Source: Holzapfeliella floricola DSM 23037 = JCM 16512 (lineage in GTDB: Bacteria; Bacillota; Bacilli; Lactobacillales; Lactobacillaceae). Taken from it: a DNA stretch of 64,000 nucleotides. The stretch spans positions 124,001 to 188,000 of the forward strand of contig NZ_AYZL01000016.1 of NCBI RefSeq assembly GCF_001436605.1. The letters run 5' to 3'. Position numbers and translations under genes: made by a program. The notes beneath the pieces are model-generated. The model did no database searches, was not told where the DNA came from, and was given only the letters and a program-made list of their open reading frames with translations. Numbering within the stretch: the first letter of the stretch is position 1; each line of letters starts with the position of its first letter. Below, piece by piece: positions 8,689 to 19,944 of this stretch.

Positions 8689-10794
8689 TTATTCATCAGA
8701 AGAAGTATTTCCACCATTTTTCTTAATGATTTCTTCTTGAATTGATTTTGGAGCTGGTTCGTAGTGATCAAATACCATTGTAAATGTACCACGACCTTGT
8801 GTACCTGAACGAAGTGTTGTAGCATAACCAAACATTTCTGAAAGTGGAACGAATGCATTAACAACTTGAGCACCACCACGAGCGTTCATACCTTCAACAC
8901 GACCACGACGAGCAGTAATTTGTCCCATGATATCTCCAAGATATTCTTCAGGCGCAATAACTTCTACTTTCATGATAGGTTCTAGCACAGCAGCACCAGC
9001 TTTTTTAGCAGCTTCTTTCAATGCGATAGAAGCAGCAACTTTATAAGCTGATTCAGATGAATCGACATCGTGATATGAACCATCGAACAATCTAGCTTTA
9101 ACGTCAATTAATGGATATCCAGCAAGAACACCATTTTCCATTGATTCTTTAAGACCTTGTTCAACTGAAGGAATGTATTCACGAGGAACAACCCCACCAA
9201 CGATAGCGTCTTCAAATTCAAAGCCTTCACCTTCGTCGTTTGGTGTAAATTCAATCCATACGTCACCGTATTGACCTTTACCACCAGATTGACGAACGAA
9301 TTTACCTTGAGCTGTAGCTGGTTTTGTGAATGTTTCACGGTAAGCAACTTGAGGAGCCCCAACGTTAGCTTCAACGTTAAATTCACGTTTCATACGGTCA
9401 ACCATGATATCTAAGTGAAGTTCACCCATACCAGCAATCAATGTTTCCCCAGTTTCTGGGTTAGTTTCAGCTTGGAATGTTGGATCTTCTTCAGAAAGTT
9501 TTTGGATAGCAACATCCAATTTATCACGGTCAGCTTTTGATTTTGGTTCAACAGATACTTGGATAACAGGTGCTGGAATTTCCATTGATTCAAGAATTAA
9601 TGGGTGTTTCAAATCTGTTAGTGAGTCACCTGTTGTTGTTGCTTTAAGACCGATTGCAGCAGCAATATCACCAGAGAATACTTCAGGAATTTCTTCACGG
9701 TGGTTAGCGTGCATTTGTAGCAAACGACCAACACGTTCACGTGTGTTATTTGAAGCATTTAACACATATGAACCAGCTTCAAGTGTACCTGTATAAACAC
9801 GGAAGAAAGTCAAACGACCAACAAATGGGTCAGTTGCAATCTTAAATGCTAGAGCTGCGAAATCTTTGTCATCACCAGCAACTAGCTCTTCATGTTCATC
9901 AGTTTTTGGATCTACAGCTTTATAAGGTGTAGCATCAAGTGGTGATGGTAAGTAATCAACAACTGAATCCATCAACATTTGAACACCTTTGTTTTTGAAG
10001 GCTGAACCAGCAAGAACTGGGTAAAATTCCAAGTTAAGTGTTGCTTTACGAATAGCTGCTTTTAATTCAGCGTTTGTAATTTCTTCACCTTCAAGGTATT
10101 TATCCATAATGTCTTCATCAACGTCAGCAATAGATTCAATCAATTGTGCACGACGATTTTGAGCTTCTTCTAAATAATCAGCTGGAATTTCAACTTTATC
10201 AAATTTTGAACCCAATTTGTCTTCGTCACTATAAACATCAGCTTCCATTTCGATTAAGTCGATAATTCCTTCGAAGTTATCTTCTGCACCGATAGGCATT
10301 TGGATAGGTTGTGCGTTAGCTTGTAGACGATCATGTAATGTTTCAACAGAGTAGTCAAAGTTAGCACCAATTTTATCCATTTTGTTAACAAAAACGATAC
10401 GAGGAACGTTATATGTTGTAGCTTGACGCCATACGTTTTCAGTTTGTGGTTCAACACCTGATTGCGCATCTAAAACTGTAATAGCACCATCTAAAACTCT
10501 AAGTGAACGTTCAACTTCGATTGTGAAGTCAACGTGTCCTGGAGTATCGATAATGTTGATACGGTTATCATGCCATTGAGCTGTTGTAGCAGCAGATGTA
10601 ATTGTAATACCACGTTCTTGTTCTTGTGACATCCAGTCCATTTGTGAACCACCATCGTGAGTTTCACCAATTTTGTGGATACGTCCTGTATAGTACAAGA
10701 TACGTTCTGTAGTAGTTGTTTTACCAGCATCGATGTGGGCCATGATACCGATATTACGTGTTTTATCCAACGGGAATGCACGTTTATTTGCCAT
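8689..10794 (-). CDS. fusA: Elongation factor G
   Basis: EF-G is the translocation GTPase. The 701-residue protein has the G1 loop [15 protein letters not shown], switch [10 protein letters not shown] and the NKMD specificity motif, then domains II to V with the [11 protein letters not shown]-like region (here [16 protein letters not shown]) of domain IV. It is slightly longer than the usual 692-695 because of an extra polar C-terminus ending NGGNTSSDE. It is the last gene of the rpsL-rpsG-fusA operon. tuf does not follow it here. Confidence 0.98.
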   Translation of the reverse strand: MANKRAFPLDKTRNIGIMAHIDAGKTTTTERILYYTGRIHKIGETHDGGSQMDWMSQEQERGITITSAATTAQWHDNRINIIDTPGHVDFTIEVERSLRVLDGAITVLDAQSGVEPQTENVWRQATTYNVPRIVFVNKMDKIGANFDYSVETLHDRLQANAQPIQMPIGAEDNFEGIIDLIEMEADVYSDEDKLGSKFDKVEIPADYLEEAQNRRAQLIESIADVDEDIMDKYLEGEEITNAELKAAIRKATLNLEFYPVLAGSAFKNKGVQMLMDSVVDYLPSPLDATPYKAVDPKTDEHEELVAGDDKDFAALAFKIATDPFVGRLTFFRVYTGTLEAGSYVLNASNNTRERVGRLLQMHANHREEIPEVFSGDIAAAIGLKATTTGDSLTDLKHPLILESMEIPAPVIQVSVEPKSKADRDKLDVAIQKLSEEDPTFQAETNPETGETLIAGMGELHLDIMVDRMKREFNVEANVGAPQVAYRETFTKPATAQGKFVRQSGGKGQYGDVWIEFTPNDEGEGFEFEDAIVGGVVPREYIPSVEQGLKESMENGVLAGYPLIDVKARLFDGSYHDVDSSESAYKVAASIALKEAAKKAGAAVLEPIMKVEVIAPEEYLGDIMGQITARRGRVEGMNARGGAQVVNAFVPLSEMFGYATTLRSGTQGRGTFTMVFDHYEPAPKSIQEEIIKKNGGNTSSDE

Positions 10795-10823
10795 TTAATT
10801 TACTCCTTTATTAAAAACAAAGA

Positions 10824-11294
10824 TTACCAGCGGTAGTGAGCAAATGCACGGTTTGCTTCAGCCATTTTGTGACTGTCTTCACGTTTTTTCACAGAAGCAC
10901 CTGTATTGTTAGCTGCATCCATGATTTCATTTGCTAATCTTTCATCCATTGTGTGTTCGTTACGTAATCTTGAGTAGTTTACGATCCAACGAAGACCTAA
11001 AGTTGTTCTTCTTGCTGGACGAACTTCAATAGGAACTTGGTAGTTAGCTCCACCAATACGTCTTGCTTTAACTTCTAGAAGTGGCATAACGTTGTTCATA
11101 GCTTCTTCGAAAACTTCCATTGGTTCATTACCAGTAGTTTCTTTGATGATGTTAAATGCATCGTATAAGATTGTTGAAGCTTTACCACGTTTACCATCCA
11201 TCATTAATTGATTAATTAAGCGAGAAACCAGTTTTGAATTATAAATTGGATCTGGCAAAATGTCTCTTTTTGGCACATTACCTTTTCTTGGCAT
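10824..11294 (-). CDS. rpsG: 30S ribosomal protein S7
   Basis: S7 nucleates assembly of the 30S head and lines the E site. The 156-residue product is family length, begins [16 protein letters not shown], and contains [16 protein letters not shown] and the C-terminal [23 protein letters not shown] start with GGAGG. It lies between rpsL and fusA in the str operon. Confidence 0.97.
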   Translation of the reverse strand: MPRKGNVPKRDILPDPIYNSKLVSRLINQLMMDGKRGKASTILYDAFNIIKETTGNEPMEVFEEAMNNVMPLLEVKARRIGGANYQVPIEVRPARRTTLGLRWIVNYSRLRNEHTMDERLANEIMDAANNTGASVKKREDSHKMAEANRAFAHYRW

Positions 11295-11313
11295 TAAAAT
11301 TTCCTCCTACGTT

Positions 11314-11718
11314 TTATTTTTTAGCACCGTATTTAGAACGACCTTGTTTACGTCCGTCAACACCAGCAGTATCAAGCGCACCACGAACGATGTGGTAACG
11401 TACCCCTGGTAAATCCTTTACACGTCCCCCACGAATCAAGACAACACTATGTTCTTGTAAGTTATGTCCGATACCTGGGATGTAGGCTGTAACTTCGATC
11501 ATGTTTGACAAACGTACACGAGCGTATTTACGTAACGCTGAGTTAGGTTTTTTAGGTGTCATTGTTCCAACACGAGTAGCAACCCCACGTTTTTGTGGTG
11601 CAGGGTTATCTGTTAATTTTTTCTTTTTACTGTTATAACCGTAGTTCAAAGCTGGTGCATCTGAACCAGAAACTTTGGACTTACGACCTTTTCTTACCAA
11701 TTGGTTAATTGTTGGCAT
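11314..11718 (-). CDS. rpsL: 30S ribosomal protein S12
   Basis: S12 lies at the decoding centre and sets accuracy. The 134-residue product begins [13 protein letters not shown]. The two lysines that give streptomycin resistance when changed are unchanged: [11 protein letters not shown] and [11 protein letters not shown]. This predicts the ordinary susceptible form. The start ATG is behind GGAGG. It is the first gene of the str operon with its own promoter and leader hairpin upstream. Confidence 0.97.
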   Translation of the reverse strand: MPTINQLVRKGRKSKVSGSDAPALNYGYNSKKKKLTDNPAPQKRGVATRVGTMTPKKPNSALRKYARVRLSNMIEVTAYIPGIGHNLQEHSVVLIRGGRVKDLPGVRYHIVRGALDTAGVDGRKQGRSKYGAKK

Positions 11719-11751
11719 AAAAGATATCCTCCTAATAATTTAAACACACAC

Positions 11752-11781
11752 ATCCAGGAGTATCATTTTTGCTCACTGGAC
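11752..11781 (-). promoter_or_regulatory. Hairpin in the rpsL leader
   Basis: On the minus strand GTCCAG pairs with CTGGAT and an inner GAG with CTC, giving nine pairs with one bulge and the loop CAAAAATGATA. It lies within the transcript start to rpsL interval, about 35 nt before the start codon. The loop side carries the sequence also found in the rpoB leader. Function unknown; it may be a ribosomal protein or stability element. Confidence 0.45.
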
Positions 11782-11810
11782 GGTTAATATTCTAATAAAA
11801 TACCTATACA

Positions 11811-11839
11811 AATCTATCACTTATTTTGGAAGTCGTCAA
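11811..11839 (-). promoter_or_regulatory. Promoter of the rpsL-rpsG-fusA operon
   Basis: Minus strand: -35 TTGACG (11834-11839), 17-base spacer, -10 TAGATT (11811-11816) preceded by TGA, an extended -10. The predicted leader is about 85 nt. Confidence 0.7.
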
Positions 11840-11872
11840 TATAAAATCATAAATAATTCGTAATTATTGACG
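11834..11872. repeat. Inverted repeat between rpsL promoter and prepilin-peptidase-like gene
   Basis: CGTCAATA (11834-11841) and TATTGACG (11865-11872) are a perfect 8-base inverted repeat 23 bases apart. The left arm contains the -35 box of the rpsL promoter. The right arm ends just before the GGAGG site (11872-11876) of the divergent gene at 11887. It could be an operator, or a leader hairpin of the divergent gene; there is no proof of either. Confidence 0.4.
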
Positions 11873-11886
11873 GAGGTCCTTTCATT

Positions 11887-12429
11887 ATGTTTGATTTTTT
11901 CGTGTTATTCTTCACTATTATTAGCTGGTACTATATTTTTTTACCAGATTTCAAAGCATCTTCGTTGGATACTAAATTAAAATCCAAGTGTTATATCTTA
12001 ACTATTCACTTATTCATTGTCTGGTTTGCTTTTTATTTACCGTATTCCTTATCTAATCAAATAGTTTTACTTACGTTACTTTTTTGTAGCTTAAGTGATG
12101 TCTATGACCAATCCATTTATCCCGTGGTACTTATACCAGCTATATTAATTGGGCTTTTGGACTATCGCGCTGTTTCAATCGATTACTGCATTGGGTTAGT
12201 AACGTTTATTGCTTTACTAATCTGCATTTATTTTGAAAAAATGGGCTTAGGCGACGCCTTGATTTATTTGATTATTGGCCTTAATTTCTCATTTGAAAAC
12301 GCTAATTATATTCTTATCACCGCTTGTTTCATCTTGCTTAGTTGTCAGTTAACTCATTCAAAAGTAAAACATCCTTTTGTCCCTTATTTACTAGTCAGTT
12401 TCTTGCTTGTACGCCTTTTAATTCCATAA
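11887..12429 (+). CDS. Prepilin-peptidase-like membrane protein (A24 family, GxGD)
   Basis: A strongly hydrophobic protein of 180 residues with about six membrane segments. Two aspartate motifs match type 4 prepilin peptidases: SDVYDQSIYP (D71/D74, resembling the D-x-x-x-x-I-x-P motif) and MGLGDAL (GxGD, residues 120-123). The N-terminal zinc/methyltransferase domain of full PilD or ComC enzymes is absent, so if active it would be a bare peptidase processing pseudopilins (ComG type) or similar substrates. No pilin genes are in this window. It is one of few plus-strand genes, convergent with rpoC and divergent from rpsL. Its start ATG has GGAGGT nine bases upstream. Confidence 0.72.
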   Translation: MFDFFVLFFTIISWYYIFLPDFKASSLDTKLKSKCYILTIHLFIVWFAFYLPYSLSNQIVLLTLLFCSLSDVYDQSIYPVVLIPAILIGLLDYRAVSIDYCIGLVTFIALLICIYFEKMGLGDALIYLIIGLNFSFENANYILITACFILLSCQLTHSKVKHPFVPYLLVSFLLVRLLIP

Positions 12430-12463
12430 AAAAAGCGACTCACTTTTAAGTGAATCGCTTTTT
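12430..12463. terminator. Bidirectional terminator between the A24 gene and rpoC
   Basis: AAAAAGCGA and TCGCTTTTT (12430-12438, 12455-12463) plus inner TCACTT/AAGTGA form a 15-pair hairpin with one mismatch, flanked by A and T runs. It serves both convergent genes. Confidence 0.88.
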
Positions 12464-12471
12464 GTTTATAA

Positions 12472-15400
12472 CTAGTTAGTTGATTGTTCTTCTTGTTCTT
12501 GCATTTGTTTTTCAATATCTGCAATTGAGTAAACTGAAGATGGTTTTGCGTTTTTAGCAATTGGTTCCATCTCACGATACTTGGCCATCCCAGTACCAGC
12601 TGGAATAATTTTACCAATAATAACGTTTTCTTTAAGTCCAAGAAGCGGATCATTTTTACCACGAATAGATGCATCAGTAAGAACACGTGTTGTTTCTTGG
12701 AAAGAAGCAGCTGACAAGAAACTGTTTGTTTCAAGAGAAGCTTTTGTAATCCCCAAGATAACTGATTGTCCAGTAGCTGGTACACCACCATTAATAATCG
12801 TTTCACGGTTACTATCTGTAAATTCGCTAATATCCATTAATGTACCTGGAAGCATTTCTGTTTCACCTGGATCAAGAATACGAACTTTACGTAGCATTTG
12901 ACGAGCCATAACCTCAACGTGCTTATCTGAGATTTCTACCCCTTGCATACGGTAAGCTTTTTGAATTTCATCCAAGATATAAGTTTCCGTAGATAATACA
13001 TCACGTACACGGATTAATTGTTTTGGATCAATTGAACCATGAGTTAGTTTATCCCCACGACGAACTGTATCGCCTTCGGCAACAGCCATACTTGCTGTAT
13101 ACGGTACACCGTAAGTTCTAGTATCAATATTACCTTCAACTGTTATTTCACGAGTGTGATCTGCTGGATTTTCTTCGATAGAAGTAATTGTTCCGGCAGC
13201 TTCTGTAATGGTTGCAAGCCCTTTAGGATTACGAGCTTCAAACAACTCTTGCACACGAGGAAGACCTTGAGTGATATCTTCACCCCCGGCAACCCCACCG
13301 GTATGGAAGTTTCTCATTGTAAGCTGAGTTCCGGGTTCACCGATTGATTGCGCAGCAACAGTACCTACTGCTTCACCAACTTCAACTTCTTCACCAGTTG
13401 CTAGGTTACGTCCGTAACATTTTTGACAAACACCATGTTTAGTATTACATGTAAAGGCTGAACGAATTGTAACTGTTTCAACACCAGCATCAATAATCAT
13501 TTGCGCTGTTTCTTCATCAAGTAAAGCATTTCGATTAACTAATACTTCGCCTGTTTCAGGATGGAAAATCGATTTTTGTGTATAACGGCCAACTAAACGA
13601 TCGAATAATGGTTCAATCATTTCGTTACCTTCTTTAATAGATGCAACAACTAAACCACGGTCAGTGCCACAGTCATCTTCACGAACAATAACATCTTGTG
13701 CAACGTCAACAAGACGACGAGTTAAGTAACCTGAGTTAGCTGTCTTCAAGGCCGTATCGGTCATTCCTTTACGGGCACCGTGAGTGGACATGAACATCTC
13801 CATAACTGTTAGACCTTCACGGAAGTTAGATGTAACAGGAACTTCCATCATACCACCGTTAGGAGCTGACATCAGACCACGCATACCAGCAAGCTGAGTA
13901 AAGTTAGAAATGTTACCACGAGCTCCTGAATCACTCATCATGTTGATAGGGTTTGATGGGTCAAAGTCATCAATTAATCGTTGTTGGATAGTATCTTTTG
14001 CATCGTTCCAAACACTGATAACACGTTCGTGACGTTCTTCATCAGTAATCAAACCACGACGGAATTGTTTAGCAACAGTTGCAACTTTCTTATGGGCATC
14101 GTTAACAATATCATCTTTATCAGGTAATGTTGGCACGTCAGCCACACCCACTGTAAGTCCTGATACTGTTGAAACTTCATAACCCACTTGTTTCAAGTCA
14201 TCAAGTAATTCAGAAGTTCTTTGAACTTTGTAAACTTTGAAGACTTCAGCAATGACATCACTCAAGTAACCTTTCTTGAATGGTGTAACCAACTGTTTTT
14301 CAGCTAATTTTGCGTGAATGTCTTCACCTTCATTTAGAAAATGATCATCTGAAAGACCGCTAACTAAGTTAGCTTGTGTTGGTTCGTTCACGTAAACAAA
14401 GTCTTCTGGCAAGATTTGGTTAAAGACTAATTTACCAAATGAAGTTAGCAAAATTTTTCCTTTTTGGTCAGCTGTAAATGGTTTTTCTGGCATTGAGTCT
14501 GTTGATAAACCAATACGTGTGTGGTAATGAATTTTACCTGCTTGGTAAGCACGGAAAGCTTCTTCTGCAGAGTAGAAAATCATACCTTCACCCTCGCGAT
14601 TGCGTTCTTCAAGTGTTAAGTAGTAGTTACCTAAAACAACGTCTTGAGAAGGAGTAACGATAGGACGACCATCTTTAGGTGCCAAAATATGGTGAGCAGC
14701 AAGCATTAACATTCTAGCTTCTGCTTGAGCTTCATCAGATAAAGGTACGTGAACAGCCATTTGGTCCCCATCAAAGTCGGCGTTATACGCTTCTGTTGCA
14801 AGTGGGTGTAAACGAATGGCTTTTCCTTCAACTAGAACCGGTTCAAACGCTTGAATACCTAGACGGTGAAGCGTAGGGGCACGGTTAAGTAGAACGGGTC
14901 TTTCTTTAATAACTTCTTCTAAAACATCCCAAATATCATCATCACGACGATCAATTTTACGTTTAGCATTACGAATATTTGAAGCTAGTTCACCTTTAAC
15001 CAATTCACGCATCACAAATGGCTTGAATAATTCAAGTGCCATTTCACGTGGAAGTCCTGCTTGGTAAAACTTAAGTGTTGGTCCAACATCGATAACTGAA
15101 CGACCTGAGTAGTCAACACGTTTACCCAGTAAGTTCTGACGGAAACGACCTTGTTTACCTTTTAGCATGTGTGAAAGTGATTTCAATGGACGGTTACCAG
15201 GACCTGTAACAGGACGGCCACGACGACCATTGTCAATTAAAGCATCAACTGCTTCTTGTAACATACGTTTTTCGTTTTGAACGATAATATTTGGTGCATT
15301 CAAGTCAAGCAAACGTTTTAGACGATTGTTACGGTTAATAACACGACGATATAAATCATTTAAATCACTTGTTGCAAAACGACCACCTTCAAGTTGAACC

Positions 15401-16122
15401 ATTGGACGTAAGTCAGGTGGAATAACAGGAATAGCTTCCATCACCATTGATTCAGGTAAGTTACCTGATTTTTTGAACGCGTCTAAAATATCTAAACGAC
15501 GAATAGCACGTGTTCTCTTTTGTCCATGAGCAGTTTGAAGTTGTTCTTTAAGTGCTTTGACTTCGCCTTCAAGGTCAATGTTTTGAAGCAATTCTTTGAT
15601 TCCTTCAGCACCCATTTTAGCATTGAATGTTGAACCAAATTCAGCACGTTTATCACGGTATTCAGCTTCAGTTATCAGTTGTTTTTGTTCTAGGTCTGAT
15701 TTACCTGGATCAATTACAACGTAAGCTGCAAAGTAAATAACTTCTTCTAAGTGACGAGGACTCATATCAAGTACAAGACCCATACGACTTGGAATACCTT
15801 TGAAGTACCAAATGTGTGTAACAGGAGCAGCTAATTCAATGTGTCCCATACGTTCACGACGAACTTTAGCACGTGTGACTTCAACACCACAACGATCACA
15901 AACAATGCCCTTATAACGAATACGTTTGTATTTACCACAAGCACATTCCCAGTCTTTTGTAGGACCGAAAATACGTTCGTCAAACAACCCATCGCGTTCA
16001 GGTTTTAATGTTCTGTAATTGATCGTTTCTGGTTTTTTAACTTCACCATAAGACCAGCTTCTAATTTTATTTGGAGATGCTAGGCCAATTTGCATACTCT
16101 CAAATTTGTTAACATCGATCAA
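12472..16122 (-). CDS. rpoC: DNA-directed RNA polymerase beta' subunit
   Basis: Beta' forms the clamp and the catalytic site of RNA polymerase. The 1216-residue protein has the N-terminal zinc ribbon (C60, C62, C75, C78), the Mg-binding [16 protein letters not shown] motif, and the second zinc cluster [19 protein letters not shown]. Length fits Lactobacillales beta'. The start is TTG at 16120-16122 with GGAGG eight bases upstream, giving [17 protein letters not shown] as in enterococci. It follows rpoB by 15 bases and ends at a bidirectional terminator. There is no ybxF-type L7Ae gene between rpoC and rpsL. Confidence 0.98.
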   Translation of the reverse strand: MIDVNKFESMQIGLASPNKIRSWSYGEVKKPETINYRTLKPERDGLFDERIFGPTKDWECACGKYKRIRYKGIVCDRCGVEVTRAKVRRERMGHIELAAPVTHIWYFKGIPSRMGLVLDMSPRHLEEVIYFAAYVVIDPGKSDLEQKQLITEAEYRDKRAEFGSTFNAKMGAEGIKELLQNIDLEGEVKALKEQLQTAHGQKRTRAIRRLDILDAFKKSGNLPESMVMEAIPVIPPDLRPMVQLEGGRFATSDLNDLYRRVINRNNRLKRLLDLNAPNIIVQNEKRMLQEAVDALIDNGRRGRPVTGPGNRPLKSLSHMLKGKQGRFRQNLLGKRVDYSGRSVIDVGPTLKFYQAGLPREMALELFKPFVMRELVKGELASNIRNAKRKIDRRDDDIWDVLEEVIKERPVLLNRAPTLHRLGIQAFEPVLVEGKAIRLHPLATEAYNADFDGDQMAVHVPLSDEAQAEARMLMLAAHHILAPKDGRPIVTPSQDVVLGNYYLTLEERNREGEGMIFYSAEEAFRAYQAGKIHYHTRIGLSTDSMPEKPFTADQKGKILLTSFGKLVFNQILPEDFVYVNEPTQANLVSGLSDDHFLNEGEDIHAKLAEKQLVTPFKKGYLSDVIAEVFKVYKVQRTSELLDDLKQVGYEVSTVSGLTVGVADVPTLPDKDDIVNDAHKKVATVAKQFRRGLITDEERHERVISVWNDAKDTIQQRLIDDFDPSNPINMMSDSGARGNISNFTQLAGMRGLMSAPNGGMMEVPVTSNFREGLTVMEMFMSTHGARKGMTDTALKTANSGYLTRRLVDVAQDVIVREDDCGTDRGLVVASIKEGNEMIEPLFDRLVGRYTQKSIFHPETGEVLVNRNALLDEETAQMIIDAGVETVTIRSAFTCNTKHGVCQKCYGRNLATGEEVEVGEAVGTVAAQSIGEPGTQLTMRNFHTGGVAGGEDITQGLPRVQELFEARNPKGLATITEAAGTITSIEENPADHTREITVEGNIDTRTYGVPYTASMAVAEGDTVRRGDKLTHGSIDPKQLIRVRDVLSTETYILDEIQKAYRMQGVEISDKHVEVMARQMLRKVRILDPGETEMLPGTLMDISEFTDSNRETIINGGVPATGQSVILGITKASLETNSFLSAASFQETTRVLTDASIRGKNDPLLGLKENVIIGKIIPAGTGMAKYREMEPIAKNAKPSSVYSIADIEKQMQEQEEQSTN

Positions 16123-16137
16123 TAGCTTAACCTCCTA

Positions 16138-19100
16138 CTATTTTGAAACTTCATCATTATTCAAAAGATCATTAGCTTTATGAGCTTCTTCTTCTAGCTT
16201 TTGAGCTTCTTGCTTTTCAGCCATTTTTGATAAAGCATCAACATTTACGACATCATCATCGTCATCATCCATATCACGTAGTTCTAGTTCATCTTTATTG
16301 ATGTCTAGTACTTTCATATCAAGTCCTAGAGATTGTAGCTCTTTAACTAAAACACGGAATGATTCAGGTACACCAGGTTTTGGAATGTTTTCACCTTTAA
16401 CGATGGCTTCATAAGTTTTAACACGACCTACAACATCATCAGACTTGTAAGTTAAGATTTCTTGCAAGGTGTAAGCAGCACCGTAAGCTTCAAGTGCCCA
16501 AACTTCCATCTCACCAAATCTTTGTCCACCGAATTGTGCTTTACCACCAAGCGGTTGTTGTGTAACAAGTGAGTAAGGTCCAATAGAACGAGCGTGCAAT
16601 TTATCATCAACCATATGAGCTAGTTTCATGTAATACATAACACCAACTGATACACGGTTATCAAATGCATCACCTGTACGGCCATCATAAAGAACAGTCT
16701 TACCATCTGCAGCCATACCAGCTTCTTTAACTGTGTCCCATAAATCACTATCTGTTGCACCGTCAAATACTGGGGATGCAACGTGAATTCCTAATTCTCT
16801 TGCAGCCATACCCAAGTGTAATTCAAGCACTTGTCCAATATTCATACGTGATGGCACACCCATTGGGTTTAATAAAATGTCAACTGGTGTTCCATCTGGT
16901 AAGAATGGCATGTCTTCTTCAGGAACAACAATTGAAACAGTACCTTTATTACCATGACGACCAGCCATCTTATCCCCAACTTGGATTTTACGTTTTTGTG
17001 TGATGTAAATGCGAACTAGTTTATTAACTCCTGGAGATAGTTCATCACCGGCTTCACGTGTGAAGACTTTAACATCTTGCACGATTCCGCCACCACCATG
17101 TGGTACACGTAATGATGTATCACGAACTTCACGTGCTTTTTCACCAAAAATCGCGTGTAGTAAACGTTCTTCTGCTGAGAGTTCAGTAACACCTTTAGGT
17201 GTTACTTTACCAACTAAGATATCACCATCATGGACTTCAGCACCAATACGGATAACACCTGTTTCGTCAAGGTCTCTTAAAGAGTCTTCCCCAACATTTG
17301 GAATCTCACGTGTAATTTCTTCAGGTCCAAGTTTTGTATCACGAGCTTCTGATTCAAATTCTTCAATATGAATAGAAGTATAAACATCTTCTTTAACTAG
17401 TTTTTCTGATAAAACAATCGCATCTTCAAAGTTATACATATTCCAAGTCATAAATGCAATGATTGGATTTTGTCCTAATGCAAGTTCTCCGCTTTCCATA
17501 GCAGGACCATCTGCGATAACATCACCAGCATCAACACGGTCGCCTTGGCGAACCAATGTTTGTTGGTTATATGATTTACCAGCATTTGAACGTCTGAATT
17601 TAGATACGTAATAAGTATCAATACCATCTTCTGGTGTTGTAATTTCAATACGACGTGCATCAGCATAAGTTACAGTACCACCATTTTTAGCTAGCAGTGC
17701 TGTACCTGAATCATGAGCTGCACGGTATTCCATACCAGTACCAACAAGTGGCGCATGTGGACGTACCAATGGCACAGCTTGACGTTGCATGTTAGCACCC
17801 ATCAACGCACGGTTTGAATCGTCGTTTTCAAGGAAAGGAATACATGCAGCAGCAACAGAAACAACTTGTTTGGGAATAACATCCATATAATCAACTTTGT
17901 CTGTGCTGATTTCAAGGTTATCATCACGGTGACGTGCTAAAACGCTATCATTAGCAAATGATCCGTCTTCATTAAGTTTTGAGTTGGCTTGAGCTACAAT
18001 GTAGTTATCTTCTTCGTCAGCTGTTAAGTAATCAATTTTGTCTGTAACTTTACGAGTTGTCCAATCCACACGACGGTAAGGTGTTTCAATAAAACCGTAA
18101 TTATTCACAATAGCATAGGAAGCTAGTGAGTTAATCAATCCGATGTTAGGTCCTTCAGGTGTTTCAATCGGACACATACGACCATAGTGAGTATAGTGAA
18201 CATCACGAACTTCATATCCGGCACGATCACGAGTTAAACCACCAGGTCCAAGAGCAGATAGACGACGTTTGTGAGTTAATTCTCCAAGTGGGTTAGTTTG
18301 ATCCATAAATTGTGATAATTGTGATGAACCAAAGAATTCCTTAATTGAAGCCACAACCGGACGAATGTTAATTAATTGTTGAGGTGTGACAGTTGAGGCG
18401 TCTTGAATTGACATTCTTTCACGAACAACACGCTCCATACGTGACAAACCAATTCTAAATTGATTTTGTAACAATTCACCAACTGAACGAATACGACGAT
18501 TACCTAAATGATCAATATCATCAACTTCACCAATGCCTTCTTGCAAGTTCAAGAAGTAATTGATTGATGCGATGATATCAGCTGTCGTAACGTGTTTAAT
18601 ATCTTCTGGAATGTGACCATTACCAATGATATTAACTTCTTTTTCGGGGTTTTCTTTAGAAAAGACCTTAATCTTTTGTACAACCATAGGATCAGTAACC
18701 ACTGATTCTTCTGAAGGCTGGTATGTAACAGTTTTAAAGTCTTCACGGTCTAAGAATTTACCCAATGTTTCCATCATGTGATTATCAATCACATCACCTT
18801 TTTGAGCAATAACTTCCCCTGTATCAGGATCAGCTAAAGTTTCAGCTAACGTTTGATTTAATAGGCGTGTTTTTAATGAAAGTTTTTTGTTAATTTTGTA
18901 ACGTCCAACAGGTGCTAAATCGTAACGCTTTGGATCAAAAAATCTAGCATATAGCAATGAACGAGAACTGTCAGCAGTTTTTGGTTCACCTGGTCGAAGA
19001 CGTTCGTAAATGTCTTTTAATCCTTCTTCAGTACGTGTATCTAGTGGATTCTTATGAATATCTTTTTCTAGAGTGTAGCTTAATGAGTCGCTTTGCCCTA

Positions 19101-19731
19101 GAATTTCTAAAATATCGCTATCTGATTCAAACCCTAATGCACGCATTAAAACAGAAATAGGTAATTTACGTGTACGGTCAATACGTACATATGAAATATC
19201 CTTTGCATCTGTTTCAAATTCTAACCAAGCTCCACGGTTTGGGATAACTGTTGTACCAAAGTTAGTACGACCATTTTTATCCAATGAAGAGTTATAGTAA
19301 ACACCTGGAGAACGAACTAATTGAGAAACAATAACACGTTCTGCACCATTTACAATAAAAGTTCCTTGCGGTGTCATTAATGGGAAATCACCAAAGAAAA
19401 CTTCTTGAGTTTTGATTTCTTCTGTTTCATTATTTGTTAATTTTAAAGTCACATGAATAGGCGCTGAGTAGTTTGCATCATGTTGTCTTGCTTCATCCAT
19501 CGTATATTTAGGTTCGGATAATTTATAATCCACAAACTCTAATGACAGATTACCAGCAAAATCATCGATTGGCATAATATCGTCGAACATTTCTTTTAGT
19601 CCACGTTCTAAAAACCAGTCATATGAACTTGTTTGTATTTCAACTAAATTAGGAAGTTGTAAAACTTCTTTAATTCGTGAATAACTTCTTCTAGTACGGT
19701 TTTTACCATAATTTATATTTGAACCTACCAA
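16138..19731 (-). CDS. rpoB: DNA-directed RNA polymerase beta subunit
   Basis: Beta is the second catalytic subunit and the target of rifampicin. The frame stays open 26 codons further upstream, but I choose the TTG at 19729-19731. There the protein becomes 1197 residues ([20 protein letters not shown]), lined up with enterococcal RpoB, and an AAAGGA site precedes it. The rifampicin region [21 protein letters not shown], cut here, keeps the D, H and S residues (RLSALG) of susceptible enzymes. The C-terminus is acidic, with a DMDDDDDD run before the last 40 residues. Confidence 0.97.
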   Translation of the reverse strand: MVGSNINYGKNRTRRSYSRIKEVLQLPNLVEIQTSSYDWFLERGLKEMFDDIMPIDDFAGNLSLEFVDYKLSEPKYTMDEARQHDANYSAPIHVTLKLTNNETEEIKTQEVFFGDFPLMTPQGTFIVNGAERVIVSQLVRSPGVYYNSSLDKNGRTNFGTTVIPNRGAWLEFETDAKDISYVRIDRTRKLPISVLMRALGFESDSDILEILGQSDSLSYTLEKDIHKNPLDTRTEEGLKDIYERLRPGEPKTADSSRSLLYARFFDPKRYDLAPVGRYKINKKLSLKTRLLNQTLAETLADPDTGEVIAQKGDVIDNHMMETLGKFLDREDFKTVTYQPSEESVVTDPMVVQKIKVFSKENPEKEVNIIGNGHIPEDIKHVTTADIIASINYFLNLQEGIGEVDDIDHLGNRRIRSVGELLQNQFRIGLSRMERVVRERMSIQDASTVTPQQLINIRPVVASIKEFFGSSQLSQFMDQTNPLGELTHKRRLSALGPGGLTRDRAGYEVRDVHYTHYGRMCPIETPEGPNIGLINSLASYAIVNNYGFIETPYRRVDWTTRKVTDKIDYLTADEEDNYIVAQANSKLNEDGSFANDSVLARHRDDNLEISTDKVDYMDVIPKQVVSVAAACIPFLENDDSNRALMGANMQRQAVPLVRPHAPLVGTGMEYRAAHDSGTALLAKNGGTVTYADARRIEITTPEDGIDTYYVSKFRRSNAGKSYNQQTLVRQGDRVDAGDVIADGPAMESGELALGQNPIIAFMTWNMYNFEDAIVLSEKLVKEDVYTSIHIEEFESEARDTKLGPEEITREIPNVGEDSLRDLDETGVIRIGAEVHDGDILVGKVTPKGVTELSAEERLLHAIFGEKAREVRDTSLRVPHGGGGIVQDVKVFTREAGDELSPGVNKLVRIYITQKRKIQVGDKMAGRHGNKGTVSIVVPEEDMPFLPDGTPVDILLNPMGVPSRMNIGQVLELHLGMAARELGIHVASPVFDGATDSDLWDTVKEAGMAADGKTVLYDGRTGDAFDNRVSVGVMYYMKLAHMVDDKLHARSIGPYSLVTQQPLGGKAQFGGQRFGEMEVWALEAYGAAYTLQEILTYKSDDVVGRVKTYEAIVKGENIPKPGVPESFRVLVKELQSLGLDMKVLDINKDELELRDMDDDDDDVVNVDALSKMAEKQEAQKLEEEAHKANDLLNNDEVSK

Positions 19732-19810
19732 GAGAAGACCATCCTTTCTGTTAAAAACACGTAATATTACATTTACGTTACAACTATCAAAAAAGGTGTT
19801 TTTAGACAAT

Positions 19811-19845
19811 AAAAAAACAAAAACGGCACACGGGTACCATTTTTG
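19811..19845 (-). terminator. Terminator-like hairpin inside the rpoB leader
   Basis: On the minus strand CAAAAATGGTAC pairs along its full length with GTGCCGTTTTTG (19834-19845 with 19818-19829; three G-U pairs) around a CCGT loop, then seven Ts (19811-19817). It is downstream of the rpoB promoter and 80 bases before the rpoB start, so it would stop rpoB transcription unless bypassed. It may be an attenuator, or may simply end clpC transcripts. Confidence 0.7.
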
Positions 19846-19853
19846 CTTTTATC

Positions 19854-19881
19854 ATCACTCTGGACAATAGATCAGAGCAAT
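19854..19881 (-). promoter_or_regulatory. Upstream stem in the rpoB leader
   Basis: ATTGCTCTG pairs with CAGAGTGAT (minus strand; nine pairs with two wobbles, ten-base loop). It lies between the transcript start and the terminator-like hairpin, the usual place for a regulatory or antiterminating element. Function is inference. Confidence 0.4.
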
Positions 19882-19914
19882 ACTGTACTTCAACAGCCAA
19901 TTTCAATCATACAA

Positions 19915-19943
19915 ATTATAATCATATCGCTGATACTTGTCAA
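19915..19943 (-). promoter_or_regulatory. Promoter of rpoB-rpoC
   Basis: Minus strand: -35 TTGACA (19938-19943), 17-base spacer, -10 TATAAT (19915-19920). Both boxes match consensus perfectly. The -35 box begins just after the clpC stop codon, so the leader before rpoB is about 175 nt. Confidence 0.9.
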
Positions 19944-19944
19944 G

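Noticed and set aside
12384-12806. Minus-strand frame of 140 codons overlapping the rpoC 3' end and the terminator
   Set aside because: It lies in another frame of rpoC, crosses an intrinsic terminator, and has low-complexity Leu/Lys/Gln composition typical of shadow frames.
19732-19809. 26-codon upstream extension of the rpoB frame from an ATG at 19807-19809
   Set aside because: The added residues do not look like RpoB, no GGAGG lies before that ATG, and the region is leader RNA next to the terminator hairpin.
19818-19845. T-box-like sequence (ATGGTACCCGTG) in the rpoB leader
   Set aside because: It recalls the T-box GGTGGNACCGCG motif, but there is no specifier stem-loop and the gene is not an amino-acid gene; the resemblance lies within a plain terminator.
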